DNA of 64,000 bases from Bacillus_BA songklensis (GTDB lineage Bacteria; Bacillota; Bacilli; Bacillales; Bacillaceae_H), in the NCBI RefSeq assembly GCF_042649685.1, contig NZ_JBHRZT010000072.1, positions 682,001 to 746,000 of the forward strand, read 5' to 3'. The notes below the pieces were generated by a model, which worked only from the letters and a program-made list of their open reading frames with translations, searched no databases and was not told the DNA's origin. The translations under genes and the position numbers were made by a program. Below are positions 44,448 to 51,796 of the stretch, piece after piece; positions within the stretch are counted from its first letter, which is position 1, and each line of letters begins with the position of its first letter.

Positions 44448-44600
44448 ATGACTCTTATTATAGGATCGGTCACAATAGAAAAAGTAGAAGGCGGTACCGT
44501 GAACTTTGGAAATTGCGCGTACATCGGTTCTCAAGGAGGCCATAACACAAGCGAAATCACCATCGGTACAATAAGCCTCTTCAGTATAAATGGAGAATAA
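44448..44600 (+). CDS. Short GerPA/GerPF-like spore germination protein
   Basis: A 50-residue frame starting MTLIIGSVTIEKVEGG and continuing TVNFGNCAYIGS, then a Gly/Ser/Thr-rich stretch. The I.G...I..V.GG.VNFG pattern is that of GerPA and GerPF proteins, usually about 65-75 residues, so this is a short member. GAGGTAAG lies eight bases before the ATG, and a terminator follows. GerP proteins help germinants pass the spore coat. It begins right after the R5 tail, so its promoter may lie inside R5. Confidence 0.6.
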   Translation: MTLIIGSVTIEKVEGGTVNFGNCAYIGSQGGHNTSEITIGTISLFSINGE

Positions 44601-44613
44601 GAGAATATCCTCC

Positions 44614-44651
44614 TATAAAAAAACTTTCGTTTGCACGGAAGTTTTTTATAA
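44614..44651. terminator. Bidirectional terminator
   Basis: ATAAAAAAACTT pairs with AAGTTTTTTAT around TCGTTTGCACGG, between the GerP-like gene and the convergent small gene. Confidence 0.8.
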
Positions 44652-44819
44652 TTCATTTCGTCTTCGTAACTTATATTCCAAAAATAATCGTTCAATAAAG
44701 CTGTTCAACTGTTTTTCTAGCATCTTTCGTTCTTCCGACGTTTTTGCCGCCTTCATCATCTTCTTCATCTCTTTTACATGGGCCTTTTGTTCAACTGTTA
44801 AATGATGTGACAACAGCAT
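44646..44819 (-). CDS. Small highly charged helical protein
   Basis: A 57-residue protein from ATG 44819 (MLLSHHLTVEQKAHVKEMKKMMKAAK..., ending in KLRRRNEL). GGAGTGAGGGGA precedes the ATG; the in-frame extension upstream looks non-coding. One long amphipathic helix is likely. Function unknown. Confidence 0.55.
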   Translation of the reverse strand: MLLSHHLTVEQKAHVKEMKKMMKAAKTSEERKMLEKQLNSFIERLFLEYKLRRRNEL

Positions 44820-45164
44820 TCCCCTCACTCCTTTTTTCCTTTGGATCGGTTCAAGCTTGATGTTGATTTTTGGCTCATTTGGATAAAGCAAGAGGAAAAC
44901 TGAAGAGAACATGCCCTCCTCTCAGCGTCTATTGAAAACGTGCAAAATGGACAATTTTCATGAATGGGCCAAGAATTGTAACAATCCATCTTGTTCTTTA
45001 ACAAGACCTTTTCTTTTATTGAAGCAATGAATAGAAAGGGATTCAAAGAAGTTGTCAGATAGACTGACATAGAACTTAACAACTATCTTTTCAAGAAGGC
45101 TAGTTTTTTATCAATAAATTTTATATAATTGTCATAATTATCAAAAAAATAAATGGAGGGATAA
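44820..45164. other. Intergenic region, no confident gene
   Basis: A minus-strand frame of 85 codons (44825-45082) has no ribosome-binding site. An inverted pair TTGTTCTTTAACAAGA near 44993 and an AT-rich stretch at 45110-45150 with TATAAT at 45122 probably serve the acetyltransferase gene. Confidence 0.4.
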
Positions 45165-45740
45165 ATGAACATGCCAAGTGTGTCGCTCGTGCCTCACCAG
45201 CTAAAATACGGTGAATACCTTTTTCAATTATCGGCGGATTCACAAGTTTACGAGAATTTAAGCTTTCGAAATGAAAACGAGAAACAAGTCGCGGAATTTA
45301 TTGAATCCATCACCCAAGCAGAAGTAAACGGGACCGACGTCAGCCGTGTAATTTTAAACGAAGAACATGTCCCGATTGGCGTCACGACTTTAATGGGGAT
45401 CGACCCTCAAGAAAAATCAGCATCCCTGGGTTCATGGCTGGGAGTCGACTATTGGAGAAAAGGATACAACGAAGCGGCAAAACGAGAAATTCTTCGGATT
45501 GCTTTTTTGGAATTAGGACTCGAAAAAGTGTTTATCGGTACACGCAAAGGAAATATCCGCTCCCAAAAAGCTCAGAAAAAACTTCCCTACATCACGCTCC
45601 ATGTTGAAACACAATACCCTTCTGTTCACCAGGCTGTTGAAGAAAAGGAAAAACAACCTTGTATTTTAAATGTCGTTTATATAGAAGATTTTTTAGACTA
45701 TTTGACAAAGGATGGATTTGACCCGTCGATTCCTTTTTGA
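45165..45740 (+). CDS. GNAT acetyltransferase (RimJ/RimL type)
   Basis: A 191-residue protein with the GNAT layout: LGSWLGVDYWRKGYNEAAKREILRIAF (motif A; the acetyl-CoA loop reads WRKGYN) and LEKVFIGTRKGNIRSQKAQKKL. GGAGGG before the ATG. The C-terminal 40 residues (YIEDFLDYLTKDGFDPSIPF) extend past the usual fold. Acceptor unknown. Confidence 0.85.
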   Translation: MNMPSVSLVPHQLKYGEYLFQLSADSQVYENLSFRNENEKQVAEFIESITQAEVNGTDVSRVILNEEHVPIGVTTLMGIDPQEKSASLGSWLGVDYWRKGYNEAAKREILRIAFLELGLEKVFIGTRKGNIRSQKAQKKLPYITLHVETQYPSVHQAVEEKEKQPCILNVVYIEDFLDYLTKDGFDPSIPF

Positions 45741-45795
45741 TTATTCCCATATTGACCTTTCTGCTGTATAGGAGTTGAATAAATACAAAGCGTAT

Positions 45796-45823
45796 AAAAA
45801 AGCTGATTACAATCAGCTTTTTT
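45796..45823 (+). terminator. Terminator of the acetyltransferase gene
   Basis: AAAAAAGCTGATT pairs with AATCAGCTTTTTT around a very short loop. Confidence 0.8.
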
Positions 45824-45954
45824 ATTTGGAATAGACCTTTTTTCGCATTGTATCGTATTCAAATTCCACCCCTGAAGCTGCCTTTTAATTAAGATTCAAT
45901 CCGTCACGATTATAAACCGGTAAGCGAATAAGGAAAAACCTTTTTTGGTGTTAT

Positions 45955-45969
45955 TTATAATTATTATAA
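45955..45969. promoter_or_regulatory. PerR box upstream of dps
   Basis: TTATAATTATTATAA equals the 7-1-7 PerR consensus TTATAATNATTATAA. A weaker copy, TTATAATAATAATAC, lies at 45998-46012. Peroxide or metal-limitation induction of the Dps gene through PerR is therefore expected. Confidence 0.85.
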
Positions 45970-46034
45970 TTTAATATTGATTTTAATTTAATATTTGTTA
46001 TAATAATAATACAAGATAAATAAGGGGGCGCTAA

Positions 46035-46472
46035 ATGATGAACTTAGAACAAGCAATGAACCAACAAATCGCAAACTGGAATGTCCTTTACACAAAGCTG
46101 CATCGTTTCCATTGGTATGTGAAAGGCCCATTATTCTTTACCCTTCATGCCAAATTTGAAGAGCTTTACAATGAAGCAGCCGTTACAATTGATGTGTTGG
46201 CTGAACGTTTGTTAAGCATCGGTGGAAAACCGATCGCTACAATGAAGCAATATTTAGAGAATGCCAGTATTGAAGAAACAAACCATGAAGCAACAGCGGA
46301 AGAAATGGTCCAAGCATTGATCAACGACTATGCCCTTCTTCGTGATGAATTAAAGAATGCCGTTAAAGCAGCGGAACATGCAGACGATGAAGCAACAGCA
46401 GACATGTTCGTGGAACTAACGCAAAAGGTGGAAATACATCTGTGGATGTTGCGCGCATTTTTGAACAACTAA
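46035..46472 (+). CDS. dps: Dps/MrgA-family mini-ferritin
   Basis: A 145-residue protein with the ferroxidase residues in KLHRFHWYVKGPLFF and EELYNEAAVTIDVLAERLL. It forms a dodecamer that stores iron and protects DNA from peroxide. ATG 46035 or 46038 follow AAGGGGG. A perfect PerR box lies 65 bases upstream, the same arrangement as B. subtilis mrgA. Confidence 0.93.
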   Translation: MMNLEQAMNQQIANWNVLYTKLHRFHWYVKGPLFFTLHAKFEELYNEAAVTIDVLAERLLSIGGKPIATMKQYLENASIEETNHEATAEEMVQALINDYALLRDELKNAVKAAEHADDEATADMFVELTQKVEIHLWMLRAFLNN

Positions 46473-46473
46473 G

Positions 46474-46514
46474 GAAAAAGCAGCTTCCTTTCAATTAGGA
46501 AGCTGCTTTTTCCT
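46474..46514 (+). terminator. Terminator of dps
   Basis: GGAAAAAGCAGCTTCC pairs with GGAAGCTGCTTTTTCC around a short loop. Confidence 0.9.
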
Positions 46515-46575
46515 GCATTTTTCTTCTTTAATAATGGCTTTGGTAAAGAACAAGCTTTAAAGAAATAATGATTGT

Positions 46576-46731
46576 TTATCCTTGAATCACCCCTAACTCT
46601 TCCATTCGCTTGATCCGGTTTCCGACGGCCTGGCCGGTCATGTGAATCAATTCCCCGATTTCTTTCCATTGTCTCCGCCCGTTTTCTTTCAGCAATGTTA
46701 ATATATGACGATCGATTTCATCCAACATCAT
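46576..46731 (-). CDS. Stand-alone AsnC/Lrp-type winged-helix protein
   Basis: A 51-residue frame starting MMLDEIDRHILTLLKENGR, continuing WKEIGELIHMTGQAVGNRIKRMEELGVIQG and stopping. This is exactly the N-terminal helix-turn-helix of Lrp/AsnC regulators (LD.ID..IL..L.ENGR...EIG...G...V..RI...E..GVI.G). The RAM ligand domain is absent. GAAAGGAT precedes the start. Either a natural mini-regulator or a truncated gene; the frame after the stop has no clear RAM sequence. Confidence 0.7.
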   Translation of the reverse strand: MMLDEIDRHILTLLKENGRRQWKEIGELIHMTGQAVGNRIKRMEELGVIQG

Positions 46732-46844
46732 TTTTAAAAATCCTTTCACGATGAAAATAAAACCTCCTATATCTTTTCACCAAGTTATGTAAATGTTCCT
46801 ACTTCTTTTTTATACTATTGATAAAAAAGAAAAGGAGAATTAAT

Positions 46845-47402
46845 TTGAGTGAAACGGCCTTGCTTTTAATCGATGTTCAAAATGATTACTTTCCGGGGGG
46901 CAAGATGGAACTTGACCGTTCAGAGGAAACCGCCTGCAATGCGAAAAAAGTGCTGGATCATTTTCGCAGGAAAAAACTGTCCATCCTTCATATTCAGCAT
47001 CTGTCTACCCGAGAAGGAGCAAATTTTTTCCTTCCGGACACAAATGGTTGTGAATTTCATGAACTTGTCATTCCTCAAGAAGACGAGTTCATCATCCAAA
47101 AGCATTTTCCAAACAGCTTCCGCGACACCGGTCTCCTTTCGACTTTAAAGAAAAAGAACGTTCAGCACCTTGTGATCGCTGGAATGATGTCACATATGTG
47201 TGTGGACTCCACTGTCCGTGCAGCATTCGATTTAGGATTCCGCTGTACGGTCATTGAAGATGCATGTACGACAAGGGATTTATCTTTATATGAGAAGCAA
47301 ATTCCTGCTCTGACCGTTCACCAGTCCATTATGGCTGCATTAAGCGGTTTATATGCAAAGGTTACAAGAGCCGATAATTGGATAAGAGAATCTACTCGTT
47401 AA
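46845..47402 (+). CDS. Isochorismatase-like cysteine hydrolase
   Basis: A 185-residue protein with the triad Asp (LLLIDVQNDYF), Lys (IIQKHFPNSFRDT) and Cys (GMMSHMCVDSTVRAA). Start TTG 46845 is correctly spaced from AAAGGAG at 46831-46837; the earlier TTG at 46818 overlaps that site. The group includes nicotinamidases and N-carbamoylsarcosine amidohydrolases. Substrate unassigned. Confidence 0.88.
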   Translation: MSETALLLIDVQNDYFPGGKMELDRSEETACNAKKVLDHFRRKKLSILHIQHLSTREGANFFLPDTNGCEFHELVIPQEDEFIIQKHFPNSFRDTGLLSTLKKKNVQHLVIAGMMSHMCVDSTVRAAFDLGFRCTVIEDACTTRDLSLYEKQIPALTVHQSIMAALSGLYAKVTRADNWIRESTR

Positions 47403-47550
47403 TCCTTTTTCACTCGAACATTTCAACAGTTTTTAATTTTCGGATGGATATAATCGTTAATTAAACCAATTTACGGAATCTATAGAACAGTTAATCAAAT
47501 CAAAACATGACTTCATTTTTTGGTATTAGCTACTTTTTGGGTAGATGATT

Positions 47551-47559
47551 CATACTCTA
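47551..47559 (+). promoter_or_regulatory. Candidate SigK -10
   Basis: CATACTCTA fits CATANNNTA, with AC 16 bases upstream (47533-47534), the SigK spacing. It precedes a CotF-like gene by about 30 bases. Confidence 0.45.
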
Positions 47560-47589
47560 AAAGAGGATAAAATAAGGGAGGGAGATAAG

Positions 47590-48072
47590 ATGAAAAGACC
47601 GGATCATCTTGCCTGGCACGAAACATTGGAGCTCCATGAATTGGTTGCCTTTCAATCTGGAGTGGTAAAAAAATTAAAGAAATCGATAAAAGACATATCA
47701 TGCCCTACATTAAAGGCTCTTTATCGTACCGCCATTCAAAGCGGCGAAAAAAATTTAAAGGAACTTCTAAAGTTTATTCCATATGCCCCGGAAGTTTCAG
47801 AAACTTACCGTGAAGATGAAAGAGCTTTTTTTGCCGGCGACCTTTTGGGTGCATCAAAAACCGCTGTCCGAAACTATGCAGCCGCGATTACGGAAACAGC
47901 CACTCCATCTTTACGAGCAGTTTTTGTTAGACACTTGAACAAAGCCATTGAATTGCATTATCAAGTTTTCGAATATATGTACCAAAAAAGCTACTATCCT
48001 GCGTATGAGCTGGAAAAGCTTCTTCAAAATGATATGAAAATGGCAAGATCGGCAATCGATATGCCGTATTAA
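47590..48072 (+). CDS. CotF-like spore coat protein
   Basis: A 160-residue helical protein (MKRPDHLAWHETLELHELVAFQSGVVKKLKKSIKDI...) with the CotF-domain pattern: TLELHELVA..., then RNYAAAITETATPSLRAVFVRHLNKAIELHYQVFEYM and YYPAYELEKLLQNDM. ATG 47590 is preceded by GGGAGGGAG. The candidate SigK promoter supports late mother-cell expression. Confidence 0.8.
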   Translation: MKRPDHLAWHETLELHELVAFQSGVVKKLKKSIKDISCPTLKALYRTAIQSGEKNLKELLKFIPYAPEVSETYREDERAFFAGDLLGASKTAVRNYAAAITETATPSLRAVFVRHLNKAIELHYQVFEYMYQKSYYPAYELEKLLQNDMKMARSAIDMPY

Positions 48073-48076
48073 CGCG

Positions 48077-48108
48077 AAAAGGAGCAATAAGTTGCTCCTT
48101 TCCTTTTT
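48077..48108 (+). terminator. Terminator of the CotF-like gene
   Basis: AAAGGAGCAA pairs with TTGCTCCTTT around a 4-base loop, followed by CCTTTTT. Confidence 0.85.
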
Positions 48109-48421
48109 GGACTTGGGGCTTTTTCATCCTTACGATCCACTTCCTCTTTAGCAGGAAGAGCAGGATGACTTCATGCCAATGAAACACTTGTGATGGCGAG
48201 TATAAACGATTTGATGATTGCCCCGCTTTTTTGCTTATATTCAGATGAAAAGACTTTCTTGATTAGACGTTGTAATCGGCAAAACGTTACCATGATGCCC
48301 TGCCATAAATAGAAGAAATAAAAAGAATGTCCCCCTTATTCCTGTCTAGTGCCAAGCTTCACTTAATATTTTGGATCAACACAACATATATATTTTTGAA
48401 GGAAAATATAAGGAGGTCACA
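48109..48421. other. Intergenic region, no confident gene
   Basis: A minus-strand frame of 40 codons (48171-48293, MVTFCRLQRLIKKVF...) is protein-like and basic but lacks a good ribosome-binding site. The rest shows no hairpin or repeat that I could place. Confidence 0.4.
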
Positions 48422-49222
48422 ATGGCTACATATGAGGTAGCAGCCGTACTGGAACATGGATTTTGGCTTCAAATTCTCGGGGACCATGCCCGCTTTATTT
48501 TAGAATCATTAGTCGAAAAGGAAAAGGAAGAAATTGAACAGGCCAAATATTTCAAACAGGCATTTGATCGATTATTGCATCAGGTCGGGCAAACAGATTG
48601 GATGCAGTTAAGCGAACAAGCCTTAAAAGAAGCCCAAGATATCCGTAGCTTCAAGTTATCTTTAATCCGGAAACACTTACAAGGAACAATCAGAATATCC
48701 CTTTCTCCTACTTTTCTTAATCATATGGTAAACGAAGTAGAAGAGTATATCCGCATTCTCCCTTATTTGATAAGAGGTGAAATTCCGCCTATTAGCCATG
48801 AGCTCCACTATCATTTAGTATGGCTGTTGGATGCCGCCGGCCATGCAGGAGCCATCACAAGCGAGTTAGATCAAGTCGAAAAACGTCTGAAAGAAAAAAG
48901 CGAAATATATATGAAGCACTTTGAACAATTTTATTTAAAGGCCGTAGAATTAACAGGTTATTTGCGAACAGAACTGCCTGCATTTCCGGCATTAAAAAAG
49001 TTCACGAAAGATGTTTCATTAGAGCTTCAACTTTTCTCCAAGTTTCTGCACGAGCTGGAAGAACTGGAGATATCAGAGCAAGCGCTTGGAACCTTTACTG
49101 AATTAATGGCCGATCATATGGCAAGAGAGGAATGCTACTACTTGCTGAAGCTGGCTCAATCTTCAGGACTGCAGCTTCCAGATTGCAATCCTGCCAAACC
49201 GAGAACGGAGAAGCTTTCATAA
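48422..49222 (+). CDS. DUF2935 four-helix metal-binding-type protein
   Basis: A 266-residue all-helical protein starting MATYEVAAVLEHGFWLQILGDHARFILESL, with a second similar half (LTGYLRTELPAFPALKKFTKDV...LMADHMAREECYYLLKLAQ). DUF2935 proteins have His/Glu-rich helical bundles suited to metal binding, and several are spore-associated. AAGGAGG before ATG 48422. Function unknown. Confidence 0.85.
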   Translation: MATYEVAAVLEHGFWLQILGDHARFILESLVEKEKEEIEQAKYFKQAFDRLLHQVGQTDWMQLSEQALKEAQDIRSFKLSLIRKHLQGTIRISLSPTFLNHMVNEVEEYIRILPYLIRGEIPPISHELHYHLVWLLDAAGHAGAITSELDQVEKRLKEKSEIYMKHFEQFYLKAVELTGYLRTELPAFPALKKFTKDVSLELQLFSKFLHELEELEISEQALGTFTELMADHMAREECYYLLKLAQSSGLQLPDCNPAKPRTEKLS

Positions 49223-49395
49223 CATCGGCTAGATACAATCAACCATGTTCTTCAATAAAATCTTCATTAAAAAGAACGCAAACTGACAACAGCTCCCAGG
49301 AAAAAACTGCAGAATGAATGGATGGGAGTCCATCATAATACCCACACTAAGATTATGATTAGTTTGGCAATTAATGTTGGGAAGGAGGATGGTTG

Positions 49396-49656
49396 ATGGC
49401 TTTCGTTGATGAGCTATATAAATTTTATAAAGATCAATTATCGGGTGACGAGGTAGACGCTGAAATTATCGCCGCTTCCATTTTGGATGAACTCAGCCGC
49501 GATGATCTGTTGAGCTTGCTTAAAGAATTACATGATGACGAGTTATACGGGCTTTTTGGATTATATTTGATTGAAAATTTAAAAGAAAGAATGGCGAGAG
49601 AAGGAAGCAACCGTGATGTACTCCCTTCAGACCCTCTGCCGAAACTTATTCATTAA
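49396..49656 (+). CDS. DUF6154-family small protein
   Basis: An 86-residue acidic helical protein (MAFVDELYKFYKDQLSGDEVDAEIIA..., then LDELSRDDLLSLLKELHDDELYGLFGLYLIENLKERM). GAAGGAGG supports ATG 49396. Found in Bacilli; function unknown. Confidence 0.8.
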   Translation: MAFVDELYKFYKDQLSGDEVDAEIIAASILDELSRDDLLSLLKELHDDELYGLFGLYLIENLKERMAREGSNRDVLPSDPLPKLIH

Positions 49657-49850
49657 ATATGACGGCTGCAAATGGGCTTATCCATCTCCATTTTCTTTTC
49701 ATCCGTTGTCTTTTCTCTTTCTGTTTTACCGTTTTTTCCGGGCATATCGTTTGATTGACAAAGCCATTTTATACTGCTGATTTATTACCATCAACTTTAC
49801 CTATATAAACCTATATTTCGGAAAACACCTTCTCCTTTTCATCAAGAAAA

Positions 49851-49884
49851 AACACAGCATTCAATCATGAGTGAATGCTGTGTT
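49851..49884. terminator. Bidirectional terminator between DUF6154 and YozQ-like genes
   Basis: Perfect 13-bp arms AACACAGCATTCA and complement around an 8-base loop. The rest of 49657-49963 is featureless. Confidence 0.85.
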
Positions 49885-49963
49885 TAGCTCTGAAAAGCGC
49901 GTCATCGCGACCAATGATGCACATTATTTCATCAAAAATGAAATCACTATCAAGAGGAGGGAT

Positions 49964-50173
49964 TTATTCATCGTTTCCTTTACGCGGAACATCAATTTGT
50001 GTACCCTCAGATCTCTCAATTTCCTCGTCGATGGTTGCTCCCATATAATAATCGCTTACTTGTTCATGAGTAATGGCTAACCCTGAAGAAATCTGGTCCT
50101 TTGCATCATAATCTTTTACATCATAATGCTTATCGGATAACTGCATGGTCTCTTTTGGCAATTTTTGATCCAT
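49964..50173 (-). CDS. YozQ-like (DUF4025) small acidic protein
   Basis: A 69-residue hydrophilic protein with ISSGLAITHEQVSDYYMGATIDEEIE, the DUF4025 core, and a variable charged N-terminus. GAAAGGCGGG upstream. Common in Bacillus, probably sporulation-related; function unknown. Confidence 0.8.
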   Translation of the reverse strand: MDQKLPKETMQLSDKHYDVKDYDAKDQISSGLAITHEQVSDYYMGATIDEEIERSEGTQIDVPRKGNDE

Positions 50174-50424
50174 TGTGTGAACCCGCCTTTCGTAAAATTC
50201 ACTTTCATTAACTAATATCTCTTGGCTGGCTTCATATTATGAACACCAGTTTACATTTCTTTTTCCCGTGTATAAATAAACTAAACATGGGAAACCCGGT
50301 TTTTCTGACATACTGCTTGAATGTTCCTTATATTCCTAAAAAGCGCCTCGAAGAAAACGAATAACTACTGCTTCTTGTTACATAATAACATGCGTATGGC
50401 CAATACAATTTGGAGGGGATACAA

Positions 50425-51060
50425 ATGATACAAAACCACCAAGGACAAATGCATGAAAATATGCACACTGGCCCAGTTCCACAACAAATGAACCATGGCG
50501 GCCACGAAGTATTTGATGTACATGAGGTACTATCAGGTTCAATTAGCACATTAGACCAATACATGTTATTGCGTCCGATGGTAAAAGACCAAGAATTACT
50601 TAGTATTCTTGACCGTCAATACCAATTTATGCAACAAGAATATAACACAACGGTAGAATGTTTTAAAACAGGACAAGATCCTACAGTACCGACACAAAGC
50701 TATAAAATGCAGCAAGAAAATGACTTTGTATACGGTTTAAAACCGTCTCAGCCGAGAAAACCTGCTTTATCTCCATCAGAAATTACTGACGCGTGCATTT
50801 CAAACTGCATGCTTGGAACCGTAAAAGCAAATGCTGGGATGAAGACAAAAGCTGCATTGGAAACAACAAACCCGGTAGTCCGCCGCGTGCTTGCTGACTC
50901 CGTTCCAAACTGTGTGGAAATGGCTTATGAAATTTCTTTATACCAAAATAAACATCATTACTATCAAGTTCCACAGCTGGCACAGCAAGATATGCAGCAA
51001 ATGTTAAACGCATATGCTCCTGCCCAGGGGCAGCCGCAAAATCAACAAGGAATGCATTAA
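50425..51060 (+). CDS. CotF-family spore coat protein
   Basis: A 211-residue protein with a Gln/Met/His-rich N-terminus, a CotF domain (HEVFDVHEVLSGSISTLDQYMLLRPMVKDQELLSILDRQYQFMQQEYNTTVE) and a second helical half with ACISNCMLGTVKANAGMKTKAALE and SVPNCVEMAYEIS, ending in a Pro/Gln-rich tail. ATG 50425 follows GGAGGGGAT; TTG 50410 overlaps it. Structural coat protein. Confidence 0.85.
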   Translation: MIQNHQGQMHENMHTGPVPQQMNHGGHEVFDVHEVLSGSISTLDQYMLLRPMVKDQELLSILDRQYQFMQQEYNTTVECFKTGQDPTVPTQSYKMQQENDFVYGLKPSQPRKPALSPSEITDACISNCMLGTVKANAGMKTKAALETTNPVVRRVLADSVPNCVEMAYEISLYQNKHHYYQVPQLAQQDMQQMLNAYAPAQGQPQNQQGMH

Positions 51061-51069
51061 GCGTGCAGA

Positions 51070-51114
51070 AAGGGGATCCCCAAACGACAAGTATCCTGTT
51101 GTTCGGGGATTCCC
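51070..51114 (+). terminator. Hairpin after the CotF gene
   Basis: GGGATCCCCAAACGACAA pairs with TTGTTCGGGGATTCCC; no T run follows, so termination may be weak. Confidence 0.5.
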
Positions 51115-51279
51115 ATCAACTAAGGCGTCATGGAAAAGCCAGTAAAATCAAGAGATTTCTTGACGCTTCATTTGATTTAACCACAGTTTACTTCTAGAAT
51201 TGAAAGAGGAATTTTGAGTCAGCTCCTTTCCTGTTTCGTATACCTTGATTAGACAGACCTCTTCTTTTTCCTTGAACAG

Positions 51280-51477
51280 CTTTTATGGGAAACTTTTCAA
51301 TTCTTTACGCATAAGCAGTTGCCAATTTACCTTGCGGGTTCTTGGCAATCGCTTATACAAGAACCTTTGTCAGCTCATTCAAGATGAAAAAACAGAAAGG
51401 TGCAAATAGAAGAAGAACTGGTGACAGAGGCTAAAACGTTACGTAGGATTCATATATTTTTTATTATTTATCATTTA
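51280..51477 (-). repeat. Dispersed hairpin repeat R6
   Basis: Minus orientation. The conserved head reads TTCAAGATGAAAAAACAG on the plus strand, and the left end is near ATTCATATAT. First hairpin ATAAGCAGTTGCCAA with TTGGCAATCGCTTAT: here the inner stem is TTGCCAA/TTGGCAA instead of CTGACAA/TTGTCAG. The second hairpin is eroded. It lies between the CotF and DUF2639 genes and explains most of that 524-base gap. Confidence 0.82.
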
Positions 51478-51584
51478 GAACATAATTTAATTTAACCATA
51501 ATATTTTTTTATGCCCAAAGCACCATCAAAAACGACCTTCAATATATTGTAAATAGCAATAGAGTTGAAGGGGGTTTTTTAGCA

Positions 51585-51740
51585 ATGGCTCATTTATATT
51601 CAAAAGGATGGTTTATTCAAAAATTAAAAGAAGCGAATATTACAGAGTTGGAAGGACGCAAACTGGAATCTTACAAAACATATATTGTACGTGACCTTTA
51701 CTTTCGGCTTGTTGAAGAAAAGGAACAAACTAAACAATAA
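51585..51740 (+). CDS. DUF2639-like small protein (YflJ-type)
   Basis: A 51-residue frame, MAHLYSKGWFIQKLKEANI..., then LEGRKLESYKTYIVRDLYFRL. The SKGWF..KL and LE.YKTY.....Y segments are those of DUF2639/YflJ, a small protein of Bacillus. AAGGGGG lies 10 bases before the ATG. Function unknown. The GC and codon use match the neighbours. Confidence 0.7.
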   Translation: MAHLYSKGWFIQKLKEANITELEGRKLESYKTYIVRDLYFRLVEEKEQTKQ

Positions 51741-51743
51741 AAA

Positions 51744-51792
51744 AAGAGGTTGTCCCAAAATACAAAGAACATGCTTTAGGGGCAACCTCTTC
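51744..51792. terminator. Terminator between DUF2639 and SLT-SLH genes
   Basis: AAGAGGTTGTCCC pairs with GGGGCAACCTCTT over a long loop between convergent genes. Confidence 0.7.
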
Positions 51793-51796
51793 CCGT

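Noticed and set aside
48171..48293. 40-codon minus-strand frame, MVTFCRLQRLIKKVF...
   Set aside because: Protein-like and basic, but with no convincing ribosome-binding site and no recognised homologue.
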